64,000 bases of DNA from assembly GCF_025947345.1 (NCBI RefSeq), contig NZ_CP110011.1, positions 4,588,001 to 4,652,000 on the forward strand, given 5' to 3'. This document shows, piece after piece, positions 1 through 9,691 of this stretch (the first letter of the stretch is position 1; every line of letters begins with the position of its first letter). The DNA comes from Flavobacterium sp. N502536. Lineage in GTDB: Bacteria; Bacteroidota; Bacteroidia; Flavobacteriales; Flavobacteriaceae. The notes beneath the pieces are model-generated. The model ran no database searches, was not told the DNA's origin, and was given only the letters and a program-made list of their open reading frames with translations. The translations under genes were made by a program, and so were the position numbers.

Positions 1-66
1 AAACGCCTTATCTTTCCCTTGTCTTAACAATTCAACAAGTTCTTCATCCGTGAACTTTTTATACAT
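1..66 (-). CDS. Probable ECF-type RNA polymerase sigma factor, N-terminal fragment
   Basis: Only the first 22 codons lie in the window; the gene runs off the left edge. The reading begins MYKKFTDEELVELLRQGKDK, the usual opening of Bacteroidetes ECF sigma-70 factors, where a D-E-E-L-hydrophobic stretch leads into region 2. The ATG complementary to 64-66 is chosen because the frame upstream has no other ATG before an in-frame stop at 106-108. In flavobacteria such sigma factors usually direct stress genes, or TonB/SusCD systems through an anti-sigma factor, but nothing visible here tells the target. The identification is tentative because so little of the protein is present. Confidence 0.55.
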   Translation of the reverse strand, partial: MYKKFTDEELVELLRQGKDKAF

Positions 67-735
67 AATACTCCACTTTTGAATGATTCGGCGAACAAAT
101 CGCTGTTACTAAAACTTCCATTCCCATTATCCTGCTGCGATGTATTCTTATTTTAAAAAATGACATATACTACAATTGTGTTGTTTTATAATATGTCTCC
201 AAAATTAAAGCTGAGGGTAGGTCTGCAAGGTTACGTTTACATTAATAAAATGCCTTCTTTATAAAACATTGTATTAACATCTGACGTGTTATGTTATGAA
301 GATATTGGGAGGATCTGTTGTGGGGTACTATTTTCTAAGATGCTGAAGGTGCAACAGAAAGGCAAAGTTGTATTATACTTCCTACAGCTATCACCTGTGC
401 TGATTGAAAGCTACAAACACCCCTAAATAGAAGAGATATAGTCTGTTTTTTAGGTGTCATATGGTTTTTCTCGCTCTGCTCGATACTTTTTCCAACACGA
501 ATAAGATATTTCATGACAATAAAAACCTGCCTCATGACATATTTTTCAGTATCGGTGCAGAAGATGTTTAGTTTTAACCTGTTTTAGAAGATAAAATCAG
601 GTAGAAACACCTGTTTTTGAGAGTTTTATATTTTATACCTTAGTTGAAATATAAAAATTGCCCTTTTATTTCTTAGTAAAAAAACAAGTAATATCAAAAA
701 CAAATATAAACACTAACCTATTAAAACTAAACACT
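67..735. other. Long intergenic region, no recognised gene
   Basis: About 670 bp between the leftward sigma-factor start and the collar-protein start. It is AT-rich. One short leftward frame at 335-535 (66 codons) has no recognisable domain and is not called. No terminator hairpin, tRNA or convincing TAnnTTTG promoter was found. Confidence 0.5.
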
Positions 736-1290
736 ATGGAAGAATTCATTGGAGTTGTAAAACTTTTTGCGGGAAATTTTGCCCCAAGAGGCTGGGCCTT
801 TTGTAACGGACAAATATTGTCAATTGCACAAAATACGGCATTATTCTCAATCCTTGGTACAACCTATGGAGGAAATGGTCAGACTACTTTCGCTTTACCA
901 AATCTACAAGGTGCAACAGCTATTGGACAAGGAACTTCACCAGGAGGAACTTACGTTCTTGGACAAGCTGCAGGTACACCAAACGTTTCAATTTTAACAA
1001 GCAACTTACCAGCTCACGTTCACGCAGGACCAGGTAAAATATCGGTAAGTGCTGCAAATTCAACAGATATACTACCTGTGGCAGGTGCTTCAATAGCTGT
1101 GCCGGGATCAATTGTATCTAGAGTTTTTACACCAACATTAGGCTTTACAACAGCAACACCAAGTGTTGATTTATTAAGCAATGTAACAACAGGTGCAACA
1201 GGTAGTAATCTCCCTATCTCAGTAATGCAGCCTTACGTAGCATTGTCTTATATCATTTGTTTAGAAGGAATTTTTCCTTCCAGAAATTAA
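736..1290 (+). CDS. Phage tail collar domain protein (microcystin-dependent-protein family)
   Basis: This 184-residue protein is a stand-alone tail-collar domain. The N-terminus carries the family hallmark GNFAPRGWAFCNGQ (residues 13-26), then a TYGGNGQTTFALPNLQG segment (43-59), and it ends with the characteristic QPY-ALSYIICLEGIFPSRN tail. Domains of this kind form receptor-binding or tail-tip structures in phages; many free-living bacteria carry them as single genes of unknown role. I start at ATG 736; an in-frame TTG at 658 would add 26 lysine- and asparagine-rich residues unlike the family. No signal peptide is visible. The gene faces a methyltransferase gene tail to tail, with one base between stop codons. 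No other phage structural gene is nearby, so a prophage is unlikely. Confidence 0.88.
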   Translation: MEEFIGVVKLFAGNFAPRGWAFCNGQILSIAQNTALFSILGTTYGGNGQTTFALPNLQGATAIGQGTSPGGTYVLGQAAGTPNVSILTSNLPAHVHAGPGKISVSAANSTDILPVAGASIAVPGSIVSRVFTPTLGFTTATPSVDLLSNVTTGATGSNLPISVMQPYVALSYIICLEGIFPSRN

Positions 1291-1291
1291 G

Positions 1292-2314
1292 CTATTCATT
1301 AAGAGCGGTTTTTACGTTATAAGACCATTTTGGTATATCGCTAAAGTCGTATAAAAATTGAATTTCAGAATAGCTGGTCAGGCTGTATATAGAAGCTACA
1401 CAATATGGGTTTGTAATATAGGACTCTGCAGTTTTTAATTCAATGTCTTCAAATATTCTGATTTCAGTAAAAATACACACATCGGGATGATTGCTAAAAT
1501 CATCGGGCAGCTTATAAAAGTCACTTTTAAAACTTAAAAACTGACTTTTAGTGCCAAAAAGTTCTTTGTTTATTGTAAATAATCTATCTACAAATACACT
1601 ATGAGGATAGGGCTGCAATTCATCGCGGCCCTTTACTTCACTGTTCCCATTTTTAAGCGATGGCTCGTAATCAAAAAAAGAAAAAGTCAGATCAATTCTG
1701 ATCTCTTCCGGAATTAAAATTCCATGCGAAGGCAATTGTGAAACAATGTTTTGTGTAATAGCCACTTGTGGTTCACGAGTAAGAGCGTAATGCATCGTTT
1801 CTGAAATCGCCAAATCGATTGTAAAATCCTGAGGTTTAGTATAGGTGATGGCATCCGTTTCAATTAAGTCAACTGAATAGTCACTAAGGCCAATAACCGA
1901 TAAAATATGGTGTACCGATGTTATTGAAGCTGTATTGATATCTAGTAAAATGGCTTTAATTCTATCTTTATTAAACAAAGGAAGTAAAGGAAGAATTAAA
2001 GTTGCATAAGGGCCACAACCCGCATAAAGGATATGAATACTTCTCTCGGGAAAATCATTGCACAATTTTATCAAAGCCTTATAAACGCCTTTTATGAAAT
2101 AAACGGTACGTAAATAATCATCAACACAGTCTGCGGCGCCAGAACTGGATAAAGCAACTCCACCTTTTACAAAAGTTTCGTTGTTTTCAAAGTGATTAAT
2201 TGTAGCAATTTTTTCATAAAATTCTGAAAGGTTTCGCGCACATTTTGTGTGTTCATCAACAGTATTTGACGCAATGATAGATTGAACAATAATCGTAAGC
2301 TCTTGTTTATACAT
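1292..2314 (-). CDS. SAM-dependent methyltransferase-like protein, substrate unknown
   Basis: The 340-residue protein has a class I (Rossmann) methyltransferase core. Motif I is AGCGPYAT (98-105), an acidic residue ends the next strand (D125), D154 fits motif III, and a motif IV-like SETMH segment (171-175) follows. The SE of that segment and the beta-rich C-terminal half recall protein arginine methyltransferases, in which a glutamate pair binds the substrate; this is a resemblance only. The N-terminal ~90 residues are helical and unrecognised. The gene is convergent with the collar-domain gene and divergent from the SprB-repeat gene, with 87 bp shared upstream. Whether it modifies either neighbour is unknown. 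No signal peptide, so the protein is cytoplasmic. Confidence 0.6.
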   Translation of the reverse strand: MYKQELTIIVQSIIASNTVDEHTKCARNLSEFYEKIATINHFENNETFVKGGVALSSSGAADCVDDYLRTVYFIKGVYKALIKLCNDFPERSIHILYAGCGPYATLILPLLPLFNKDRIKAILLDINTASITSVHHILSVIGLSDYSVDLIETDAITYTKPQDFTIDLAISETMHYALTREPQVAITQNIVSQLPSHGILIPEEIRIDLTFSFFDYEPSLKNGNSEVKGRDELQPYPHSVFVDRLFTINKELFGTKSQFLSFKSDFYKLPDDFSNHPDVCIFTEIRIFEDIELKTAESYITNPYCVASIYSLTSYSEIQFLYDFSDIPKWSYNVKTALNE

Positions 2315-2401
2315 GATACTTTTATTTTAGTTAAGGCTTTGAAGTTAAAACTAAAAAACAAATGCAAGAATACAAAATGATAAATCTAATATCAGCAAAT
2401 T

Positions 2402-5400
2402 ATGAAAAAATTCTACTTATTACTACTTCTACTATTTTTTACGATGCAGCAACTTGCTTCGCAAACAGTAGAAACCTTTGAAGGGGCAACAAATGACCTA
2501 CCCAATTTTACCAGTAATGGTAAGACCTTTAATTTGACCAGTAATTATGTTAGCTTTAAAGTTTACACATTGACAGGTCTGGGTTACAATAACTCAAATA
2601 AATTTCTACAGGTTCAGGACTCCCCAGGACCTGAAGCTATGGGGCAAATTGCTACTATTAGTGCCGCAACTGGTAACATTAAAGTAAACAATTTATGGCT
2701 ATTTGTAACCGGTAATGCTGCTTATACTCCTGGTGGTACCAGCAATACACTGCCTGGATCGATTACTTTTAGAGGAAAACTTGGCGGGGTTACAGTATTT
2801 ACCCTTGTTAAAAATACTACTGGTGCCAATACACCTAACGTCTCTCCTAACAATGGCTTTATCCCCATTAACTTTGCTACTGACGGAGCTTCCGATTACA
2901 CCAACATCAATATTGACCAGCTTGAAATCCAGCTAAGCAGTAATTATGATTATATAGCTGTTGACAATTTTACCTGGGTTGATGGCGTAAGTTTACCAAC
3001 AGTAACTACAACAACCGCTACAAATGTTGGTTCAACCAAAGCAATTATTGGTGGTAACGTAACTACAGATGGTGGAGATGCTAACGTAGAAAGAGGAATA
3101 GTTTGGGCGACTACAGCAAGCCCGACTATCGCAAACAATAAATTTCAGATTGGAACCGGAGCGGGAATTTTTAGCAATACCGTAACAGGGCTTACCCCTG
3201 GTTCGACTATTCATTACAGAGCTTATGCAAAGAATAGTGCCGGAACAGCTTATGGTGCTGAATCAACATTCGCTACCTCAGCAGCTTTAAGTACTTCTTC
3301 GACCTCATTTACCAATATAAGCTGTAATGGTGGTACAAATGGTAGCGCTACAGTGGTTGCAACAGGAGGTGTTCCTCCTTATACCTATTCTTGGTCACCA
3401 GCTGGTGGTACCGGAGCATCAGCTACCGGGTTGTCAGCCGGATCTTATACGGCCACTATTACAGATGCCGAATTAACACAAATTACAAGACCTTTTACCT
3501 TAATAGCACCTCCTGTACTAAATGGGACTCCCTCGGTTATTAATGTAGCTTGTTTTGGAGGTACCACTGGTTCAGCTACTATTGCTCCAACAGGAGGAAC
3601 TCCGGGTTATACCTACAGCTGGTCTAACGGAGCCACGACTGCTATTGCAACCGGACTTGCCGCAGGAACTTATAGTGTTACCATCACAGATGCTAATGCA
3701 TGTTCCAGAACGATCAATAATATTTCAGTAGGGCAACCACCTGCAGTTTTAAACGGGACAACTTCTACTACTTCAGCTTCTTGTTTTGGAGGAGCTAATG
3801 GTACCGCTACTGTTACTGCAACGGGCGGTATACCAGCTTATACTTATGCCTGGTCTCCATCAGGAGGTACTGCAGCAACAGCTACAGGATTACAGGCAGG
3901 AACTTACAGTGTTACCATTACAGATGCTAACGGCTGTACTAAAACCATAACCGGTATTTCTGTAGGACAACCAGCAGCCGCTCTTGATGGAACGGCTTCC
4001 AGCACAGCAGTTTCCTGCTTTGGAGGAAATAACGGTACAGCTACTGTTGTTGCATCTGGAGGAACTCCAGGTTATACGTATTCCTGGTCTCCATCAGGGG
4101 GTACTGCAGCAACTGCATCAGGGCTTCAGGCAGGAACTTACAGTGTAACCATTACAGATGCCAATGGTTGTACTAAAACGATAGGTGGTATTTCTGTTGG
4201 GCAACCGGCCGCATCACTTAACGGATCTATTAGTACAACTTCTGTTTCTTGCTTTGGAGCTGCGACTGGTTCTGCAACCGTAAGTGCTTTTGGAGGAACT
4301 CCGGGTTATACTTACTCTTGGTCTCCATCGGGAGGTACTGCAGCAACTGCATCAGGTCTTACAGCAGGAACTTATAGTGTTACCATTACCGACGCTAATT
4401 CTTGTATGCGTACGATCAGTAATATTGTAATAAGTACGGCTACCGCTATTAATCCACATGCAACACAAATTAATGTAAGTTGTAATGGTGGCAGTAACGG
4501 TTCAGCAACAGTTGCGCCTACGGGAGGAGCTGGTTCTTATACTTATCTTTGGTCCAATACTGCTACAACAGCATCCATAAATGGTCTTTCGCAAGGAACT
4601 TACAGTGTAGCTATAAAAGACGCTAACAACTGTACCGTTACACAAAACTTTACTATTACCCAGCCTCCGGTTCTGGTAGCTTCTCAGGGTGCATACACTA
4701 GTCCGTCTTGTAATAACGGGACTAACGGTAGTGCAACTGTAGTCGCTTCAGGCGGAACACCCGGATATACCTACTCATGGTCTCCATCAGGAGGTACTGC
4801 AGCAACAGCAACAGGTTTAGCAGCCGGTACTTATACCGCTACTGTTACAGATGCAAATGGTTGTAGTACTACTCAGGCTTTCACTCTTAGCAACCCTGCT
4901 GCATTTGCCGTAACAACTTCACAAACTGATGTTTTATGTAATGGAAGTGCAACCGGAAGCGCAGGTGTAGTCGTAACCGGAGGAACTCCAGGTTATACGT
5001 ATTCATGGTCTCCATCAGGAGGTACTGCTGCAACAGCAACAGGATTAATAGCCGGTACTTATACCGTAACAATTACAGATGCAAATGGTTGTTTTACAAC
5101 CAGAACATTCACCATCATACAACCTACAAACCCATTGGTAGCTACACAAGGTACAATTACTCATGTGAATTGCTTTGGAAATTCAACCGGAGCTGCTACT
5201 GTAAATGTAACAGGAGGAACAGGAGCTTATACCTATTCATGGGCACCATCAGGAGGTACTGCAGCAACCGCTTCAGGTTTAGCATCCGGTACCTATGTAG
5301 TAACGGTTACAGATGCAAATGCCTGTACCACTACACAAAGTTTTACTATCAATCAGCCGGCAGCATCTCTTAGTGCTTCTACCGCTGTCTTAGATGTAAG

Positions 5401-8400
5401 TTGTTTTGGAGGTGCAAATGGTAGTGCAACGGTAACGCCAAGCGGAGGAACACCTGGATATACGTATTCTTGGTCTCCATCAGGAGGTACTGCTGCAACA
5501 GCAACAGGATTATCAGCAGGAACTTATATCTGTACCATTACAGATAGTAAAGGCTGTACTTTAAACAGAACAGCTGTAATAGGTTCGCCAACAGCATTAA
5601 CAGCTACAATATCAAAAACTGATGTAAGCTGTAATGGAGGTACTAATGGTACTGCTACTGTAAATGCAACCGGAGGTACAGCTGGATATACCTATTCATG
5701 GTCTCCAACAGGAGGTACTGCTGCAACAGCATCAGGATTAGCAGCCGCAACTTATACAGTAACAATTACAGATGCAAATGGTTGTTCGACTACTAAAAGT
5801 ATCGCTGTAGGTTCACCAGCTGCATTAACTGTTACAAAATCACAAACAGATGTTTTATGTAATGGTTCAGCAACCGGAACCGCTACTGTAACTGTAACAG
5901 GTGGAACTACACCTTATACTTATGCATGGTCTCCAACAGGAGGTACTGCAGCAACAGCAACAGGATTGGCAACCGGAAACTACAGCTGTTTAATTACAGA
6001 TGCTAACGGTTGTTTTATTACCGCAACATTCTTTATCGATCAGCCGGCAGTATTGGCGGCAACAACATCTAAAATAGATGCCACTTGTTCAACAACAGGT
6101 CAGGCTACCGTAAATCCAACTGGAGGAGTACTTCCGTACACTTACCAATGGTCATCAGGGGCAACAACAGCCACTGCTACAGGATTATCAGCCGGAAGCT
6201 ATACTTGTATCATTACAGATGGAAACGGATGTACCAACACTCAAAGTGTAACCATTAATACAACCAACACTTTAGTCGCTACTGTTAGCCAAACAGCTGT
6301 TTTATGTAATGGAGGTAACACAGGTTCAGCAACGGTAACACCATCAGGTGCTCCGGGTCCGTTTACCTATGTATGGGCTCCTACAGGAGGTTCTGCTGCT
6401 ACAGCCAGCAATCTTACTGCAGGTAACTATGCTGTAACGATTACTTCAGCTAATGGTTGTTCAATTATTAAAAATATTACTATTGGCGAACCTACTGCTT
6501 TGGTAGTAGTACCATCACAAACCAATGTTTCCTGTAATGGAGGTGCTAACGGAACGGCTACTGTAGCTGTATCGGGCGGAATTACACCTTATACTTACTC
6601 ATGGTCTCCATCAGGAGGTACTGCAGCTACAGCTACAGGATTAAGTGCGGGTACTTATATTGTAACAATTACAGATGACAATGGTTGTACCATAACACAA
6701 AGTTTCAATATTATACAACCAACTGCGATTACTGGTACTATAGCAGCAACAAATGTTAGTTGTAATGGAGCAAACAATGGTTCGGCTACTGTAACTGCAA
6801 CAGGAGGAACAGGTGCTTATACGTATTCATGGTCTCCTACCGGAGGTACTGCTGCAACAGCTACAGGATTAGCTCCTGGTAATTACACTGTTACAATTAC
6901 CGACGCAAATTCTTGTACTACAACAGTAAGCACTGTTATAAGCGAACCTGCCGTATTAGCAGCAAGCATAGCAACGCAAACGAATATTTCTTGCAGCGGA
7001 TTAAGCGACGGCGCCGTTACGATTAATGTAACCGGTGGTACACTTCCTTACACCTACTTATGGTCTAATGCTAGTACAACTAAAGATCTAAGCGGATTAA
7101 CAGCAGGAACTTATACGTTAACAGTTACTGATGCCAAAGGTTGTATTGCTACTAAATCTGTGACTTTAATTACAACTCCGGATGTAACAGCACCAGTACC
7201 AAATGTGGCAACTCTTCCTGTAATTACAAACTCTTGCGCTGTTTTATCAGCTCAAATTCCGGTTCCAACTGCAACTGATAATTGCAGCGGTACGATCACG
7301 GCAACAACAACAAGTCCGTTGAACTACAATACACCGGGAACTTATACCATTACATGGAAGTATACTGATGTAAGTGGAAACATAAGTACACAAACACAAA
7401 CGGTACAAGTATTAAACTCAGCACTTCAACAAGTAACTTTTACTAATGCAACTGTTACTTACAATAAAAACCCTCAAGCACTGCAAGTGGCCAATTTACC
7501 GGCAGGAGCGACTGTTAGTTATTCTATCACGCCTTCAGGTACAGGAAACTCAGCAACAAATGCGGGAACTTATACCGTTACTGCCGTAGTATCGCCTGCA
7601 GCAAGCGCGCCAAATTGTTCACCAATTACGCTTACTGCACAGCTTACAATTCAAAAAGCTCCACAGCTAATTACTTTCCCAATATTGGGAATCAAAACGC
7701 TTGGAGGATCAAATACTTTCAATCTGGGGGCTACTGCCAATTCAGGTTTAGCAGTAAACTATACCTTTACTTATAAAACTGCGTTACCTCCTGCTACTGT
7801 TGCTCCATTAACTGGTGTAGTAACGATGTTAAGACCTGGAGAAGTAACAATTGTAGCATCTCAGGCTGGTGATAGCAATTACTTAGCTGCTCCGGATGTT
7901 ACACAACTATTGGTAATCAAAAACAACGACATTACGGTTACTCAAATTACCATTGGAACTAAAGTATATCCGAATCCGGCTAAAACGCTTAACTACCTGA
8001 TGGCATGTGGCGAGAACAACGTAAATGTGACATTGACTAATACAACCAATGCTACCTTTACTCCTTCGGCTAATTTTACTATAAATACTCCTAAACCGGG
8101 AATTTATAACCAAAATGTAACGATTACTTCTGAAGATGGAAGTGCAAGTGCTACTTATGCTATAACAGTTGAAAAACCATTTGGATTCTATGATATCGTA
8201 CACCAAAAATTCAACAATGTACTTATCGTAAACAACAATCCGCAAACCAATGGAGGTTACGAATTTGTTTCTTACCAATGGTTTAAAAATGGACAGTTAA
8301 TTGGTACAGGCCAATACTTTTCAGCAGGAGACGATCTGGCAAATAAATTAGATCTAACTGCCGACTATAGTGTAAAAATGACGACTAAAGATGGTAAGGT

Positions 8401-8692
8401 GTTGCAAACATGTACTAGTAAAATTAAGTCACAGAAATCACTTGAGGTTAAATTGTATCCAAATCCGGTGGAGACAGGAAAAATGCTTACTGTAGACGCT
8501 GATTTACCAGAAGGTGATTTGGAAAACATGCAAATAAGCCTTTACTCTGTGACAGGTCAACTGATTACAACAGTGAAATCGTCTACTGCTCAGACACAAA
8601 TACAATTACCTTCAACTACCGAAAGTAATATGGTTCTTGTAGTTGTTGAGTCAGGCAATATCAAGAAATCATTCAAAGTACTTGTAAAATAA
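2402..8692 (+). CDS. SprB-repeat cell-surface adhesin with type IX secretion sorting domain
   Basis: This 2096-residue secreted protein opens with a signal peptide (residues 1-20, ending LASQ). A beta-rich N-terminal module follows (about 22-195), then a fibronectin-III-like module (196-290). About 17 SprB repeats of roughly 76 residues run from about 303 to 1593, each built as CNGG-NG-AT, GG, YTYSWSPSGGTA, AGTYTVTITDANGC. An HYR-like module (about 1594-1680) and MBG-like modules (about 1690-1870) come next. The C-terminal 80 residues (LYPNPVETG onward) are a type A T9SS sorting domain. SprB of F. johnsoniae, about three times longer, is the moving gliding adhesin; this protein probably also sits on the surface, but a gliding role is inferred. 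The repeats are very similar at DNA level. A SprF-like partner is absent; an OmpA-like barrel gene lies downstream instead. Confidence 0.9.
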   Translation: MKKFYLLLLLLFFTMQQLASQTVETFEGATNDLPNFTSNGKTFNLTSNYVSFKVYTLTGLGYNNSNKFLQVQDSPGPEAMGQIATISAATGNIKVNNLWLFVTGNAAYTPGGTSNTLPGSITFRGKLGGVTVFTLVKNTTGANTPNVSPNNGFIPINFATDGASDYTNINIDQLEIQLSSNYDYIAVDNFTWVDGVSLPTVTTTTATNVGSTKAIIGGNVTTDGGDANVERGIVWATTASPTIANNKFQIGTGAGIFSNTVTGLTPGSTIHYRAYAKNSAGTAYGAESTFATSAALSTSSTSFTNISCNGGTNGSATVVATGGVPPYTYSWSPAGGTGASATGLSAGSYTATITDAELTQITRPFTLIAPPVLNGTPSVINVACFGGTTGSATIAPTGGTPGYTYSWSNGATTAIATGLAAGTYSVTITDANACSRTINNISVGQPPAVLNGTTSTTSASCFGGANGTATVTATGGIPAYTYAWSPSGGTAATATGLQAGTYSVTITDANGCTKTITGISVGQPAAALDGTASSTAVSCFGGNNGTATVVASGGTPGYTYSWSPSGGTAATASGLQAGTYSVTITDANGCTKTIGGISVGQPAASLNGSISTTSVSCFGAATGSATVSAFGGTPGYTYSWSPSGGTAATASGLTAGTYSVTITDANSCMRTISNIVISTATAINPHATQINVSCNGGSNGSATVAPTGGAGSYTYLWSNTATTASINGLSQGTYSVAIKDANNCTVTQNFTITQPPVLVASQGAYTSPSCNNGTNGSATVVASGGTPGYTYSWSPSGGTAATATGLAAGTYTATVTDANGCSTTQAFTLSNPAAFAVTTSQTDVLCNGSATGSAGVVVTGGTPGYTYSWSPSGGTAATATGLIAGTYTVTITDANGCFTTRTFTIIQPTNPLVATQGTITHVNCFGNSTGAATVNVTGGTGAYTYSWAPSGGTAATASGLASGTYVVTVTDANACTTTQSFTINQPAASLSASTAVLDVSCFGGANGSATVTPSGGTPGYTYSWSPSGGTAATATGLSAGTYICTITDSKGCTLNRTAVIGSPTALTATISKTDVSCNGGTNGTATVNATGGTAGYTYSWSPTGGTAATASGLAAATYTVTITDANGCSTTKSIAVGSPAALTVTKSQTDVLCNGSATGTATVTVTGGTTPYTYAWSPTGGTAATATGLATGNYSCLITDANGCFITATFFIDQPAVLAATTSKIDATCSTTGQATVNPTGGVLPYTYQWSSGATTATATGLSAGSYTCIITDGNGCTNTQSVTINTTNTLVATVSQTAVLCNGGNTGSATVTPSGAPGPFTYVWAPTGGSAATASNLTAGNYAVTITSANGCSIIKNITIGEPTALVVVPSQTNVSCNGGANGTATVAVSGGITPYTYSWSPSGGTAATATGLSAGTYIVTITDDNGCTITQSFNIIQPTAITGTIAATNVSCNGANNGSATVTATGGTGAYTYSWSPTGGTAATATGLAPGNYTVTITDANSCTTTVSTVISEPAVLAASIATQTNISCSGLSDGAVTINVTGGTLPYTYLWSNASTTKDLSGLTAGTYTLTVTDAKGCIATKSVTLITTPDVTAPVPNVATLPVITNSCAVLSAQIPVPTATDNCSGTITATTTSPLNYNTPGTYTITWKYTDVSGNISTQTQTVQVLNSALQQVTFTNATVTYNKNPQALQVANLPAGATVSYSITPSGTGNSATNAGTYTVTAVVSPAASAPNCSPITLTAQLTIQKAPQLITFPILGIKTLGGSNTFNLGATANSGLAVNYTFTYKTALPPATVAPLTGVVTMLRPGEVTIVASQAGDSNYLAAPDVTQLLVIKNNDITVTQITIGTKVYPNPAKTLNYLMACGENNVNVTLTNTTNATFTPSANFTINTPKPGIYNQNVTITSEDGSASATYAITVEKPFGFYDIVHQKFNNVLIVNNNPQTNGGYEFVSYQWFKNGQLIGTGQYFSAGDDLANKLDLTADYSVKMTTKDGKVLQTCTSKIKSQKSLEVKLYPNPVETGKMLTVDADLPEGDLENMQISLYSVTGQLITTVKSSTAQTQIQLPSTTESNMVLVVVESGNIKKSFKVLVK
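3310..7180 (+). repeat. Array of about 17 SprB-type repeats within the adhesin gene
   Basis: About 230-bp units. The stretch encoding SWSPSGGTAATA recurs more than ten times with only a few base differences (for example near 3853, 4084, 4320, 4780, 5007, 5472 and 6601). Units 2, 6, 13 and 17 replace WSPSGGT by shorter WSN or WSS forms. Such identity makes unequal recombination and copy-number change likely. Confidence 0.85.
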
Positions 8693-8702
8693 ACAAAATC
8701 AC

Positions 8703-8730
8703 GCCGGTACCACTTCAAAATGGTACTGGC
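8703..8730 (+). other. Intercistronic hairpin between adhesin and barrel genes
   Basis: A 10-bp stem (GCCGGTACCA with TGGTACTGGC, one G-T pair) encloses an 8-base loop. No T-run follows, so it is more likely an mRNA-stabilising or attenuating structure than a full terminator. It sits 10 bp after the adhesin stop and 16 bp before the barrel start. Confidence 0.5.
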
Positions 8731-8745
8731 TAATACAACTTTAAG

Positions 8746-9597
8746 ATGAAAAAATATATCAGTACCTCTATAAAATCTATAGCTACAATGACGGCAATTC
8801 TGGCGATTTGTCTGCAGGGTTATAGTCAGGATAAAAAACAGGAACTATCGATCTCTGTCGCAGGACCGGGTTCTTTTCTAAAATATGGTTTTGCCGGTGA
8901 GCTGGTACCCGGAAACGGAATTAGTGCAGGAATTCGATATTCTTATTATCTAAATGAAGGATTGAGTATCGGAATCGGCGCTGAGTATCAAACCTACAGC
9001 TCTGATGCAAAATTTGCATTTGTTAGCGGGCAATACGCAACAACCGATGCTGAACAGGAAAACTTTCAATTCCGATATAAGGCTACTAATTTGAGAGAAG
9101 AACAAAACTTAGGTTATGTAAATGTTCCGATCGGAATTCAGTATGAAACTTCAGGAACAAGCAAATTATATATTGCTGCCGGAGCCAAAGTAGGATTTGC
9201 TGTTAAAGGATGTTACCAAACTACCATCCAGAACCTTACTACCAGCGGTTACTATCCGCAATACAATGTAGAATTGTTTAACCCGGCATTTGCAGGCTTT
9301 GCCAGTACCAATGATGTAAAAACCGAAGAACAGGATTTAGACACCAAAGTATCTTATTCGGCTACGATTGAAACAGGTTTAAAACAAAGCATTGGAAAAA
9401 GAAGCTCGATTTATATCGGACTTTATTTAGACTATGGTTTGAATAATATCTACGATAGAACTAGCGGTAAAAATCTGGTTCAGTACAATCCGGAACTTCC
9501 TGTAAAGCTGCAACACAACAGCGTACTTGATTCTCCGTTGGCAAACAATGTCAGATTGGTCTCTTACGGACTTAAGTTGAGATATGCTTTGCGTTAA
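8746..9597 (+). CDS. Outer-membrane beta-barrel protein (OmpA/OprF-like barrel)
   Basis: The 283-residue protein has a signal peptide (about 1-27, ending QGYSQ). It then shows alternating hydrophobic strands such as GISAGIRYSYYLNEGLSIGIGAEYQTY and VPIGIQYETSGTSKLYIAAGAKVGF, and ends in an aromatic/basic barrel strand (LKLRYALR). This is the outer-membrane beta-barrel family common in Bacteroidetes, here without an OmpA peptidoglycan-binding domain. It starts 53 bp after the SprB-repeat gene on the same strand, with only a hairpin between them, so the two are probably co-transcribed. In F. johnsoniae, sprB is followed by sprF, a PorP-family barrel needed to secrete SprB; this protein lacks the PorP/SprF N-terminal pattern but may play a comparable partner role. 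A strong terminator follows. Confidence 0.75.
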   Translation: MKKYISTSIKSIATMTAILAICLQGYSQDKKQELSISVAGPGSFLKYGFAGELVPGNGISAGIRYSYYLNEGLSIGIGAEYQTYSSDAKFAFVSGQYATTDAEQENFQFRYKATNLREEQNLGYVNVPIGIQYETSGTSKLYIAAGAKVGFAVKGCYQTTIQNLTTSGYYPQYNVELFNPAFAGFASTNDVKTEEQDLDTKVSYSATIETGLKQSIGKRSSIYIGLYLDYGLNNIYDRTSGKNLVQYNPELPVKLQHNSVLDSPLANNVRLVSYGLKLRYALR

Positions 9598-9651
9598 TCA
9601 ATTAAATACAAAATCTTAAACAAATACTTTCCTCGTAAGGGGAAAATTAAA

Positions 9652-9686
9652 AAAGTCGGTTTCTTGGGGGAAATCGGCTTTTTTTT
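9652..9686 (+). terminator. Rho-independent terminator of the adhesin-barrel operon
   Basis: A 12-bp stem (AAAGTCGGTTTC with GAAATCGGCTTT, two wobble pairs) with loop TTGGGG runs into a T-run at 9679-9686. It stands 55 bp after the barrel stop and in front of the convergent RadC-like gene. Confidence 0.85.
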
Positions 9687-9691
9687 ATGGA

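Noticed and set aside
335..535. 66-codon leftward frame in the first intergenic gap
   Set aside because: No domain, signal or promoter; composition is that of translated non-coding sequence.
658..735. N-terminal extension of the collar protein from a TTG codon
   Set aside because: The family begins at MEEFIGVVKLFAGNFAP; the extra 26 residues are low-complexity and the ATG at 736 fits the family start.
736..1290. Prophage or tailocin
   Set aside because: Only one phage-related domain is present; no tail, capsid, lysis or integrase genes lie around it.
5005..5373. 122-codon frame inside the adhesin repeats
   Set aside because: It is an alternate-frame reading of the SprB repeats, rich in Tyr, Arg and Cys because of the repeated codons, and is a shadow.
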